DNA of 64,000 bases from Emiliania huxleyi CCMP1516. Taxonomy: Eukaryota > Haptophyta > Isochrysidales > Noelaerhabdaceae. Both the position numbers and the translations under genes were made by a program. The stretch covers positions 320,984 through 384,983 of the forward strand of contig NW_005195736.1 of assembly GCF_000372725.1 (NCBI RefSeq), written 5' to 3'. The notes under the pieces are model-generated. The model saw only the letters and a program-made list of their open reading frames with translations, was not told the DNA's origin and ran no database searches. Each line of letters begins with the position of its first letter. The first letter of the stretch is position 1. Below are positions 20,901 through 30,726 of this stretch, in pieces.

Positions 20901-21715
20901 TCTTCTTCTCAGCGCATCCATCTCGGCGCGTCGATTCTTCGTTTTCCGGGTTCCAATTCTTTTCCTGTGGTGCGGGCGACGGCTTCTGAGGAAGCCGTCG
21001 CCCGCGCCTCGCCTGTCGCGTGAATCGTTTCGTGCGACCGCCTTTTGTCGAAAATTCTTTACCGGCGCCTTAAAATTCTTTTTTGGTCGCGGACGGCACA
21101 GCTCGCTCGCTTGCCATTTGCTCACGCTCGCGCAGGCGCGTCGCAGCGTGCACCCCGCAACGCCTCCGCTCCGTCCACACCACCCACTGCGTAGCCATGG
21201 CATTTCCGTGTGCATGCGACGGACTCGCTCTCCTGCACTTGCCGCCGCCCTCGCCACCGCCGGTTCCGAAACTCTGCTCTGCGGCCGCCATCGCACTCAC
21301 TGCCTCGCTCTGCAGGAGTCGACACCAGCGCCACCTGACCCGCACCCGCTCGCTCTCGCTCACGCTTCGTGCTGTCGCTGCTAGGGTCTTCGCTCATCGA
21401 CTCGGAGCGCCGGCCGCCTCTCTCGTGCTCTTTTCGCTGTCACGTCACCTCGACACCGCGCGGTCGCGACTCTCGATGTTGCGTCGGCTCTCTCGGTCAC
21501 AGCGTCACCACCCGCTGCGCCGAGCAGCAAAGGCGAGGCGCAGCCTCGCATCGGCGGTGGCCGACCGCCGTGCCGACGGAAAAAATGCCTTCGATCCCGC
21601 CGCAACCCTCCATCTCACCGCCGCCGTCTTCGCCACGAGACCGCCTCCGGCGAGCTCGGCCGGCTCTCCTCGCACACGCGGCGCTCTCGAGCGCCCCAAG
21701 CATAAAGATTGCCGG
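20901..21715. other. Non-genic stretch between satellite and telomeric repeats
   Basis: No family-like frame. It begins with T-rich DNA and three AATTCTTT motifs (about 20965, 21053, 21073), then GC-rich Arg/Ser/Pro-biased sequence. A 261-codon open frame (21083-21868) is low-complexity and runs through the telomeric repeats, so it was not accepted. Confidence 0.5.
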
Positions 21716-21829
21716 GTGTCGTTAGGGTTAGCCAGGGTAGTGTTGCGGTTAGGGTTAGGGGTGGCACACCGTCATGACGTTAGGGTTAGGATCACGTCGA
21801 GAGCTAGGGTTAAGTTAGGGTTACACGCT
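21716..21829 (+). repeat. Degenerate interstitial telomeric repeats (TTAGGG)
   Basis: Five clusters of GTTAGGGTTAG-type sequence within about 115 bases, separated by unrelated bases and single changes (CTAGGG, TTGCGG). TTAGGG is the telomere repeat of many algae, including haptophytes (general knowledge). The G-rich strand is the plus strand. Confidence 0.8.
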
Positions 21830-21958
21830 CCCCCGCCACGGCTCGAAGAAGGGCTCAAAAATCGATAAAACGGTCAACCTCACGAAAAAATCGCGCGCTG
21901 CGCGCGCAGGAAGAGAAAGAGAGGGAGAGAGATTCATTGCCACCGCACCCCGGCGGAG

Positions 21959-22002
21959 CCCGGGAGAAAGTTGCCTAGCGCAGCGAGGCAACTTTCCCGG
22001 GG
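21959..22002. repeat. Inverted repeat (hairpin)
   Basis: GAAAGTTGCCT, a 9-base loop AGCGCAGCG, then AGGCAACTTTC: eleven perfect pairs, extended by CCCGGG on both sides with a small bulge. No following T-run. Function unknown. Confidence 0.6.
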
Positions 22003-22578
22003 CGACGCCGGCCGCGCGCGAAAAACGGCCGTTTCGCCAAAACGGTAGAGCGCGCCCCGCGCTACCGCCCCATCAAACCCGCACCGCCTGAAGCCCTCGG
22101 GAAGGCGCTCAAAACGTCGACGCGGGAGGGCGAAAATCGCCTCGCTTCAGAGCCCGCGCGAGGACGGACCCCACGCCGCCCCACGAGCGACCGGTTCGAC
22201 CCGCGACCAACAGCCGTGCGGAGAATCGGCAGGAGATGTCCGCAGCCCCCAGGGTCGTCCTCGTCCGATACAACCACCGACCACCATGACCATCCCCGCG
22301 CGCGCTGCAAATCTTCAGGCCCTCTGCTCAACTTTGGACGACGACTTTATTTCGGGTGCTAAAGCAGCTCGCACGGGCCCACCTCGCCGCCCCCGCCCCC
22401 GCCCGCCCCCGCCCGCCCCCGCCCGGCAGGCCCGGCACCGCTCGCTTCCCCCGCGCACCTCACAGGGCGCCATGACACCGCCTGCCAGGCGGCCTGCAGC
22501 AGCGCGGGACAGCTGCTGCGGGTTTCCTCGCCTCCCGACGGCCACGGCGCCGCCCCGCGGTCGAAGCTCGCAAAAGTA
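22003..22578. other. Intergenic; one short frame with good start context
   Basis: ATG at 22286 in CGACCACCATGACC opens a 97-codon frame (MTIPARAANLQALCSTLDDD) that becomes Pro/Arg-rich. It could be the 5' end of a gene cut by the duplication border at 22579, or chance. No other gene. Confidence 0.3.
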
Positions 22579-22866
22579 ACTTAGAAGCACGAACGAGCAT
22601 TGCACAAATGCCGTATACTCTAAAGCCGTAATATAAATCAATCAGCGGTGTGTGCCCATGCCCCACGGGTCGCGCGGAGAAGAGAAACAACGCGCGGGGC
22701 CGAGAGTACCGAAATGCGAACGCGCGAGAGAAGGATCCGACCTCGCGCAACGCCGCCTTCCCCGCCGGCGCCGCGTGCGTCCTCCCTTCTCCACGCGTGC
22801 GGCACGGCTGGGGGCGCGGCCGTCGCAAAAGAGGCCGCAGGACCTCCGCGCCCTCCCCTGCGCCCC

Positions 22867-25800
22867 TCACTTGCGCGCCTTCTTCGCCGCCGGCGCGCCG
22901 TTGGCGGCGCCGTTGGCGGCGCCGTTGGCCGCGTCGCCCCACGGGTTCGCGGGGTCAAAGTTGCGCGTGCCGTCGCACACGGTGGTGCAGGCCCCGCCCA
23001 GCCGCGTCCTGGAGGCAGAAAACGCCGACCTCAAGGCACGAGCACGGTCGTGTGTGCAGCGCACTCAGAGCACCGTGTGAGTACAAACGGAGAAGAAGAC
23101 AGTGAATACAGCCGAATGCGACCGAATACGGCTGAATACGTGTCTCTCGAGTGCTGGTTGCCGCTGCAGCAGCGCCGCGTCGATGAGGACGAGCGCGGCC
23201 ATGCCCTCGACTAGCGGCGGAGTGCGAGGCAGCACGCACCTGCGAGTGTGAACAGACGAGTGTGAACAGCCGGAGAGTGTGAACAGCCGGAGAGTGTGAA
23301 CAGACGGAGAGTGTGAACAGACGGAGAGTGTGAACAGCCGGAGAGTGTGAACAGACGGAGAGTGTGAACAGACCGGACAGCTCCGTGGGGTGGTACGTCG
23401 TCGAGGCTTGAGGGAGAGCTGGGGAGAGATGGGGAGAGGTGTGGATGGTCGGGGGATGCGCGCCGCATCTAGGCCTCGAGATTTGGGGAGATTTGGGGGG
23501 AGATTTGGGGAGAGATGGGGCAGAGATGGGGCAGAGATGGATCTGTTGCGCCGCATCGAGGCCTCGATCAAGAGATTCGGGGAGAGATGGGGAGAGATGG
23601 GGGAGAGATGGGAGAGATGGGGAGAGATGGGGAGAGATGGGGAGAGATGGGGAGAGATGGGGAGAGATGGGGAGAGATGGGGAGAGATGGGGGAGAGATG
23701 GGAGAGATGGGGAGAGATAGGGGAGAGATGGGGAGAGATGGGGAGAGATGGGGAGAGATGGGGAGAGATGGGGAGAGATGGGGAGAGAGGGGGAGAGAGG
23801 GGGAGAGATGGGGAGAGATGGGGAGAGATAGGGGAGAGATGGGAGAGATGGGGAGAGATGGGGAGAGAGGATGTCCCGCTTCTAGGGTCCGCCGCACGGG
23901 TCGTGCCGCCCCTTTGCCTCGAGGGTGATTGCCTCGCCGGTGAGCCGCGAGGTCTGCTGCGCCTGCGCGGCGGGGAGATCGGGCGGAGATCGGGCGGAGA
24001 TCGGGCGGGGAGATGGGCGGAGATCGGGCGGGGAGATGGGCGGAGATCGGGCGGAGATCGGGCGGGGGAGATCGGGGAGATCGGGCGGAGACTAGGTGGA
24101 GAGACGGCAGAAAGTGGGATGGCGAGAGAGGCGCCCGCCCGATGGCTCTCACGTTAGCCGAGATGAGCCGAGAGGAGCCGAGAGGAGCCGAGAGGAGCCG
24201 AGAGGAGCCGAGAGGAGCCGAGAGGAGCCGAGAGGAGCCGAGATGAGAGGCGCCTGCGCGATGGTTGACACCGACTTGACGGCGATCTCCCCACATCTCC
24301 CCACATCTCCCCACATCTCCCCACATCTCCCCAGCTCTCCCCCAGCTCTCGCCTGCGCGATGGTGGACACCGACTTGACGGCGATCTCCCCACATCTCCC
24401 CACATCTCCCCACATCTCCCCACATCTCCCCAGCTCTCCCCCAGCTCTCGCCTGCGCGATGGTGGACACCGACTTGACGGCGATCTCCCCACATCTCCCC
24501 ACATCTCCCCACATCTCCCCACATCTCCCCAAGTCTCCCCCAGCTCTCGCCTGTCCGATGGTGGACACCGACTTGACGGCGATCTCCCCACATCTCCCCA
24601 CATCTCCCCACATCTCCCCACATCTCCCCCAGCTCTCGCCTGTCCGATGGTGGACACCGACTTGACGGCGATCTTGAAGTAGACGGGCGCTCCCGACGAG
24701 ATGCCTCCGAGCGTACCGCCCGCGTAGTTGGACGAGACGCCGAGCGCGGGCCGCCTAGTACCATACCTCCAGAGTCCCGAATCCAGTGTGGGTTCAGCTC
24801 CGTGCGTGGTGCGGTACTGGGCCGCCCGCTGTCGCCGGGCTTGCCGCCGACCGGATTGGCCACGAAGGGGTCGTTGTGTGTGGAGCCTCGCATGACGGTG
24901 CCGCCAAAGCCGGAGCCGATCTCGAAGCCCTTGGTGGCCGGGAGCGACATCATCGCGTGCGCCATCTTGGCCTCCAGCCGGTCGAAGACCGGCTCGCCCA
25001 GCGCGGCCGGCACGCCGGTGCAGACGCACGCCACCGCCCCGCCGATAGAGTCCTTCTCGACCTTGACCTGCCGGGGAGATGTGGGGAGATACGGGGAGAT
25101 ACGGGGAGAGATGGAGTCCTTCTCGACCTTGACCTGCCGGGGAGATGGGGGGAGATATGGGGAGACACGGGGAGAGATGGAGTCCTTCTCGACCTCGACC
25201 TGCCGGATCAGCGTCGCCATCCGGCACGCCGTCGGCGGGTGCGGGCAGCGGAGCGGGAGCAGCTCGTCGGTGCGCCTGGTACCACACCTCCAGAGTATCG
25301 AATCCGGTGTGGGTCCAGTCCCTCTCGGCTGCCTCTCTGCTCCCTCTCGGCTGTACTCTCAGCTGCATCTCGGCTACATCTCGGCGAATCTCGGCGCGCC
25401 AGCTCGCGAGGTCGACGCCCTTCAGCTCCGCCTCGCCGAGCCGCCCCCCGTCATGCGTGTAGACGCCGCCCTGCCAATCCTGCGCGTGCTGGCGACACAA
25501 CCGTCAGAGGCGGGGAGAGGGCGGGCGAGGCGACCAGACTAGGCCGCCGCGCGGAGCGCTCGCTCGACGGCTTTGACACGCATCCCGCTCTTCTAGGCTC
25601 TTCTGGGCTCTTCTGGGCTCTTCTAGGCTCTTCTGGGCTCTTCTGGCTCTTCTAGACTGCCAGTCCTCGTAGCACGGCATGGCGCGCAGCGCCTCGGCCG
25701 CGCCGGCCGCCGCCGCCGCAACGCCGCGCTTGGCGGCCTCCGCGACACCCGCTGCAGAGGCGCCAGCGTGCACGCCGACAAGCTTGAGGAAGGCGTCCTC

Positions 25801-26585
25801 CGCCGCAACCTCGGCGTCGATGTTCGCCTTGCGCCGCTCGTCGGCGTCCGCGACCTCGGCCTCCCCAACGCGATGGAAGGTCGCCGGGTCTCGAAGCATG
25901 CGCAGCGTGCCATACTCGTCCACCTGTGCGGAGGCGGTGCTGGCGGCGGCGGAGACGGGGGAGGTAGGCAAGTGTCCCGGCCGTCCCCGGCTCAGTCTCG
26001 CCTCTCTCTCTCACTCTCTCTCTCTGTCTTCCCCGCCTGTGCGCGCGTCCAGCCGACGAGGCAGCCGCCCTCGCCGCGAGGGACGGCCGACTCCGGCAGC
26101 GAGACGTCCCCGATCGACGAGACCCAGCAGCTAATCTCCGTCCCATACGTCCCGCGCAGCCACTTTTCGGCGATTGCGCCCGCCGCGACGCGGCCGATCG
26201 TCTCGCGCGCGGACGAGCGGCCGCCGCCCGAGGAGGCCTTGTTGCCGTACTTGATGAGGTAGGTGAAGTCGGCGTGGCCCGGCCGCGGGATGTCGCTCAT
26301 CTCCTTGTAGTCGCCCGGCCGCTGGTCCTCGTTTGGCACAAACAGGCCGATCGGCGTGCCCAGCGTGTGCCCGTGCTCGGTGCCCGACAGGATCTGGACG
26401 AGGTCCTTCTCGGCACGCGGCGTGGTCAGGCGCGACTGGCCCGGCCGTCGGCGCGTCAGCTGAGGCTGGATGTCCGCCTCGGTCAGCGCGAGGCACGGCG
26501 GGCAGCCGTCGACGATCGCGCCGACGCCCTTGCAGTGCGACTCGCCAAAGGTCGTCACGCGGAAGACCTGGCCGAAGGTCGACAT
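22867..26585 (-). CDS. aroC: Chorismate synthase
   Basis: Last step of the shikimate pathway: EPSP to chorismate with reduced FMN, normally in the plastid. Exons (minus): 26585-26037, 25923-25666, 25479-25400, 25275-25200, 25067-24823, 24754-24640, 23962-23898, 23239-23162, 23008-22867; joined they give 535 residues in one frame. Family signatures: [89 protein letters not shown]. An insertion of about 115 residues ([13 protein letters not shown]...DLASW) makes it longer than the usual 360-450. Splice borders: two GT-AG, five GC-AG and one GA-AG (intron 2), each with an exon-like direct repeat at its ends. ATG at 26585 follows CCCACAG, so an upstream presequence exon may exist. Confidence 0.85.
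23246..24245. repeat. Intronic minisatellites, right chorismate synthase copy (3' part)
   Basis: Arrays: GAGTGTGAACAG(A/C)CGGA (about 23246-23375) and GGGGAGAGAT (23480-23868) in intron 8; GATCGGGCGGA (23970-24095) and GAGGAGCCGA (24160-24245) in the intron before exon [11 protein letters not shown]. Exon 23962-23898 lies between them. Confidence 0.8.
24254..24672 (-). repeat. Five-fold array of a 33-nt exon segment separated by CATCTCCCCA repeats
   Basis: Copies of the segment encoding IAVKSVSTI(G/A)Q lie at 24640-24672, 24551-24583, 24452-24484, 24353-24385 and 24254-24286, spaced 89, 99, 99 and 99 bases. Each is preceded on the transcript by GGGGAG and followed by GCGAGAG or GCGCC, so each could be a phase-0 exon of 11 codons. 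Only one is expected in the enzyme. Confidence 0.8.
24755..24822 (-). mobile_element. Introner-like element forming intron 5 of chorismate synthase
   Basis: The intron (68 bases) is the 60-bp element plus its borders; on the transcript it runs GTACCGCACCACGCAC...GGAGGTATGGTACTAG. GCGGCCC stands at both ends, like a 7-8 bp target duplication. Keeping the frame requires a GC-AG splice (CGGGCG|GC...CTAG|GCGGCC). Confidence 0.7.
25068..25199 (-). repeat. Intron 4 made of two 66-bp tandem copies with exon sequence
   Basis: Each unit is GTC(A/G)AGGTCGAGAAGGACTC followed by TCTCCCC-type repeat and CCCCGGCAG. The same GTCAAGGTCGAGAAGGACTC begins exon 5, so CAG|GTC occurs three times in a row. Splicing from the first to the last gives [20 protein letters not shown]. 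Confidence 0.75.
25276..25321. mobile_element. Introner-like element, partial, in intron 3
   Basis: GTACCACACCTCCAGAGT then CGAATCCGGTGTGGGTCCAG, identical to the left-copy instance. It forms the acceptor end of intron 3 (GTGTGGTACCAG on the transcript). Confidence 0.55.
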
Positions 26586-26898
26586 CGCCTGTGGGCGCAG
26601 CGCTGGCACGCGTGAGCGTGGCGTGGGCGATGGCGGCGAGTGGGCGGGAGCGGTGCGTGAGCGACGCGGGCGAGCCTCGTGTCGGCGAGGTCGAAGAGCT
26701 CCGATCGGTCTTGGAGGTGCCGCGTTTTCTTTTTCCAATTTTCTTTTTACGGTTCCGCGGCCGCGGGCCGCGGTGGTCCACCCTGGAACTTGCCGCGCAT
26801 CTAGATCGATATAGGGCTACGCGCGCCATGGGCATGGCGGGCGACGTGCTTTCGTATCAAGAATACTCACTCTCACTCACTCACTGGACTGGGGCAAA
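26586..26898. other. Short intergenic region between PPR and chorismate synthase genes
   Basis: Probable promoter/5' region of chorismate synthase (minus). It contains GTATCAAGAATACTCACTC (26863-26881), which recurs inverted at about 48001-48015, and CACT repeats just after the PPR stop. Confidence 0.4.
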
Positions 26899-28998
26899 CT
26901 ATCTATCGGTCCACGACTGCATGTCCACGACCAGCCTCCCCGGGTTGTCGCTCGGCAGCGTGGGCACGCCCATCGCTGCAAGGGCGCCCTCCACACGCCC
27001 TCGCAGGTCGCTAACCCGCGTGGCGGGGCGCGACTTTCCCCAGCCAGTGACGATGATGAGCCGGTCTGGCTTCGGCTGCAGCGCTGGCACGCGCTCCTCC
27101 AGCCACCACCGCAGCGCCGTCTCGCCCGCGCCCTCCGAGTGTTCGTGCAAGTCTAGCTTCGGGGCGCCGGCTTCCCACCTCTCTACCTCGGGATAGAGGC
27201 CACGCTCACAGCCCTGTAGCCACAGCTCGCGAGCAATGGCCGGCTGCGGTGACGCGACAGCGTCCAGCACCGCGTTGAAGGTGACATAGCTCGGTTCCAC
27301 TGACCTCAGCGCCTCCTTAAACAGCCTCAGCGCCTCATCAAGCTGTTGCGCTGCCGCGCACGCCTGAATCGCTGCGTTGAAGCTGATCACGTCTGGTTGC
27401 ACGCCGTCCTCTTGCATCTTGCTGAGCAGCGACAAGGCTTCATCGCACCGGCCAGCCTTCTCGCAGGCAGAGATGGCCGCGTTGTAGCTGATTACGTTTG
27501 GCGTCAACCCCGCGCCTGGCATCTCGCGCAGCAGCGACAGCGCCTCATTGCAGCGGCCAGCCTTCTCGCAGGCTGAGATGGCCGCGTTGTAGCTGTACTC
27601 GTTTGGTGACAAGCCTGCATCAGGCATCTCGCGCAGCAGCGACAGCGCCTCATTGCAGCGGCCAGCCTTCTCGCACGAAGAGATGGCTGCGTTGTAGCTG
27701 ATCACGTCTGGTTGCACACGCGCGCCTGGCATCTCGCGCAGCAGCGACAGCGCTTCATCGCACCGGCTAGCCTTCTCGCAGGCTGAGATGGCTGCGCTGT
27801 AGCTGATCACGTCTGGCTGCACTCCCGCGCTTGGCATCTCGCGCAGCAGCGACAGCGCCTCATTGCCGCGGCCAGCCTTCTCGCACGCAGAGATGGCCGC
27901 GTTGTAGCTGATCACGTCTGGTTGCACACCCGCGCCTGGCATCTCGCGCAGCAGCGACAGCGCTTCATCGCACCGGCCAGCCTTCTCGCAGGCTGAGATG
28001 GCCGCGTTGTAGCTGATCACGTTTGGTGACAAGCCTGCATCAGGCATCTCGCGCAGCAGCGACAGCGCTTCATCGCACCGGCCAGCCTTCTCGCACGCAG
28101 AGATGGCTGCGCTGTAGCTGACCACGTTTGGCCTCAACCCCGCAGCAGGCATCTCGCGAAGCAGCGACACCGCCTCCTCCCAACGACCAGCCTTCTCGCA
28201 CGCAGAGATGGCTGCGTTGTAGCTGTACTCGTTTGGTTGCACACCCGCGCCTGGCATCTCGCGCAGCAGCGACAGCGCCTCATCGCACCGGCCAGCCTTC
28301 TCGCACGCAGAGATGGCCGCACTGTAGCTGATCACGTCTGGCTGCACTCCCACATCAGGCATCTCGCGCAGCAGCGACAGCGCCTCATCGCACCGGCCAG
28401 CCTTCTCGCAGGCTGAGATGGCCGCGTTGTAGCTGATCACGTTTGGTTGCACTCCAGCACCAGGCATCTCGCGCAGCAGCGACAGCGCCTTCTTCCATTG
28501 GCTAGCCTTCTCGCACACAGAGATGGCCGCGTTGTAGCTGATCACGTTTGGCTGCACTCCCGCATTTGGCATCTCGCGAAGCAGCGACACCGCCGTCTTC
28601 CAGTCCTTCGACCTTGCGCACAGGTTGATGAGAATGCTGTAGCTGAAGACGTTTGGCTCGCATCCGGCCTGCCGCATCTCGTCGAGGATGCCAAAGGCGC
28701 GGCGGCGGTCTCCGACCCTGGCGTGAGCCGAGATGAGCTGAGTCCACTCCTTTGTGGTCCTCAGCGGCTGCAGCCTCGCCTCCAGCCGCGCCACATCCTC
28801 TCGGCGGCACCGCTTGAGATCGGCAAACAGCAAGCCTCTCTCGCCTCTCTGGCTGCGCGGTTGGGTGCTGAGCAGCCTCGGCAGTGGCGGCAGGGACGGC
28901 TGTGCGGAGCGGAGGCCTGCTAGGATCGGGGCTCGTGGCGTGGTGACGGCCGCGAGTCGAGATGACGCGCCTCGCGCCGCGCGGAGCACCACATGCAT
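26899..28998 (-). CDS. PPR-SMR protein, probably organellar RNA-binding
   Basis: A 699-residue frame from ATG at 28998 (MHVVLRAARGASSRLAAVTT), an Arg/Ala/Ser-rich presequence fit for mitochondrion or plastid. From about residue 75, some fifteen 35-residue PPR motifs follow, most near-identical to VISYNAAISACEKAGRCDEALSLLREMP. The C-terminus is an SMR domain: LDLHEHS and VTGWGKSR followed by NPGRLVVD. PPR-SMR proteins bind specific organellar RNAs and act in expression, processing or stability; some SMR domains cut RNA. Position 5 is N or S and position 35 is D or N in each motif, which lets the PPR code be read (see findings). Intronless. The motifs are so alike that the array probably grew by recent tandem duplication. 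Confidence 0.9.
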   Translation of the reverse strand: MHVVLRAARGASSRLAAVTTPRAPILAGLRSAQPSLPPLPRLLSTQPRSQRGERGLLFADLKRCRREDVARLEARLQPLRTTKEWTQLISAHARVGDRRRAFGILDEMRQAGCEPNVFSYSILINLCARSKDWKTAVSLLREMPNAGVQPNVISYNAAISVCEKASQWKKALSLLREMPGAGVQPNVISYNAAISACEKAGRCDEALSLLREMPDVGVQPDVISYSAAISACEKAGRCDEALSLLREMPGAGVQPNEYSYNAAISACEKAGRWEEAVSLLREMPAAGLRPNVVSYSAAISACEKAGRCDEALSLLREMPDAGLSPNVISYNAAISACEKAGRCDEALSLLREMPGAGVQPDVISYNAAISACEKAGRGNEALSLLREMPSAGVQPDVISYSAAISACEKASRCDEALSLLREMPGARVQPDVISYNAAISSCEKAGRCNEALSLLREMPDAGLSPNEYSYNAAISACEKAGRCNEALSLLREMPGAGLTPNVISYNAAISACEKAGRCDEALSLLSKMQEDGVQPDVISFNAAIQACAAAQQLDEALRLFKEALRSVEPSYVTFNAVLDAVASPQPAIARELWLQGCERGLYPEVERWEAGAPKLDLHEHSEGAGETALRWWLEERVPALQPKPDRLIIVTGWGKSRPATRVSDLRGRVEGALAAMGVPTLPSDNPGRLVVDMQSWTDR

Positions 28999-29043
28999 GT
29001 CTGTCCGCACCGCAACGAGTGGCCAGATTTCGCAGCGGCTAAA

Positions 29044-29240
29044 CAAAAGAATTTCGAAGGTGTAAACAAAAGAATTTTACAACGAAACTCCCTCGCACAA
29101 CACTGGGCACGGTTTAAAATCCCTGTGTGGTGGCGGCGTGCCGTCCTCCCATCCCTCCCTTGGGTTGTCTGTTTTCTTTCTTTCTTTTACACTGGGCACG
29201 GGACTGGCGCGCACTGGCACTAACACAGGTACACCACTGG
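29044..29240. repeat. Dispersed repeat with nested unit
   Basis: AAAAGAATTTTACAACGAAA...GTGCCCAGTG-like borders enclose a unit of about 73 bp (about 29112-29186) that is identical, inverted, at 38083-38158. The outer parts, without the 73-bp unit, match 13143-13215 inverted. GTGCCCAGTGT (minus strand) stands on both sides of the nested unit, as a duplicated insertion target would. Confidence 0.6.
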
Positions 29241-29335
29241 AGCCGCCTAAGCGACTCCCGCGAGGACGGCGAGGCACTTAGCTCCGTGCACTCGACCGCC
29301 CTCGCCGCTGGCAGAATTGAACAAATACTCAATTC

Positions 29336-29800
29336 TCGAGGATGCACCCGGCGTCGTACATGTCCATCATTCCACTGTAGTAGCGTTCTCCGAGGGTCGT
29401 CATCATGTACTGCAGCTCGTCGTCTTCGAGTTCCCCGCTCCAATCCACGTCGACCCAACGAAAGACCCTCTCGCTCCCTTCGTACTGCGCAGCCCACCGG
29501 ATGTGCACTCGTGAGTAGTACGTGGGTGGGTGGGGTGGGGTGGGCGGGGTGGGGTGGGTGGGTGGGATGGGGTAGTGAGCTGGCTGTGGAGATGCGCCGC
29601 CTGACTCTCAGTAAGACAGTCGGATGACGTCTGGAGGCGACGGCGATCAGGCACTGTGGCAATCAGCCTGGCCCCGATGTAACCCACGGTCGCCAAGGAG
29701 GGCACATCGTCGGCAGACCCAGAGCTAAAGAGAAGGTGGCGGCCTTTGTGCAGCGCCGCGGGCTCGGCGGCGATGCCACTCGCAATGAGTGCCAGCATTG
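29336..29800 (-). CDS. Small EF-hand protein, two exons
   Basis: Minus strand. Exon 1 starts at an ATG near 29798 (MLALIASGIAAEPAALHKGR) and continues to about ESQAAHLHS (near 29582). Exon 2 (from about 29513) reads IRWAAQYEGSERVFRWVDVD and ends MYDAGCILEN-stop at 29336. The loop DVDWSGELEDDE fits an EF-hand calcium site with Asp, Asp, Ser, Glu ligands in place. The intron between them is a GGTGGG-type minisatellite (about 29521-29572); its exact borders are uncertain (GC-AG possible). Exon 1 may not be the true start. Calcium binding is the only function supported; no partner is evident. Confidence 0.55.
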
Positions 29801-30279
29801 CGAAGATAAGATTGTCAATGAGCCGTGGGGAGATTCACTGACGTCCCTCGTTTGATCGAAGAAACCCTGGCCCGCGCGGCTGCCCGCATCTTTGATTTGC
29901 TGTGTGAGTGTTGAGGTGATGCGAGCGCGCGTGCGCGCGGCGCGCGTGCCGTTTTGGGTCTCTTTTATACCAGTGATGAAATGTAAACCGACTTTACCAC
30001 GCGCGCGCACGCGCACGCCGCGCTCCTCGACTCTCTCGCACCCGCCCCGAGCCACGCCCCTCACGAGATAGGCGGCTGCGACCCTGAGAGTGCGCAGCGG
30101 TGCCGCTGGCGTGCTCACCACACCCGCCCATCATTCCTGCACGCACTGCCCGGTCTGGTCGGGGCGTGGGGCGAGATCTGGCATGGCGGCGCGCTTGAAC
30201 TGAGCGCCTTCGATCGTCTCGCGGCGACTGCTCGCAGGCCGGGCGGCCAGAAACTGTGCCGCTCAGCCATCCGCCGAAG

Positions 30280-30316
30280 CGAGCGCGCCGGCGGCGGTCC
30301 GCCGCCGGCGCGCTCG
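30280..30316. repeat. Perfect 37-bp palindrome
   Basis: Two 18-base arms (CGAGCGCGCCGGCGGCGG and its complement) around a single T. It would form a very stable cruciform. Confidence 0.8.
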
Positions 30317-30726
30317 GCTCAGTGTCTTCAACCCGCCGGTGGGGAGCTCCGCTTGCGGGCAACGATTGACATGCGGGCAGCCTCGCTGTCCGTGAATCAA
30401 GCACTCTTCACGGACGATTTGATTGTGGATATGTGGAAACACCCAATCTCCCCACCCCTTATGCTGGCGTCGCGGAAACGGCGGGCTAGACGGCGGGCAC
30501 AGTAGGGGCACAGAAGAAGAAAAATTTACAGATTCTTTTCTTTTCGCGCCCCTAAAGAAAGAAAGGAAGAAAAAATACCAAGTTGCGTCCTGCTTTTTCC
30601 CCTTTTGCTGTCGCGAGCCATACACGTTTGTATATGCTGGCCGACAATTCTGGGCCAGAATTGCAACGAGAAGGCATGTTGTGCGAGTATATGGGCCAAA
30701 AGCGTCGAAAATGTCCCAAAAAGCGT

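Larger units (their letters stand above)
22579..26407. repeat. Segmental duplication, right copy
   Basis: Same orientation as 14168-17574; the length difference is due to minisatellite expansion (mainly at 23480-23868 and 24254-24672) and to a replaced block at about 23246-23375 made of GAGTGTGAACAG repeats. At its right border the gene continues, so this is the parental-type copy. Confidence 0.85.

Noticed and set aside
21083-21868. A 261-codon open frame crossing the telomeric tract
   Set aside because: Low-complexity Arg/Ser/Leu sequence that reads through TTAGGG repeats; no domain and no conserved start.
24759-24818. TTCGAATCC-like stretch in the introner element as a tRNA B box (SINE origin)
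   Set aside because: Only one of several copies has TTTCGAATCC, others have CCCGAATCC or ATCGAATCC, and no A box stands upstream; not enough for a tRNA-derived SINE.
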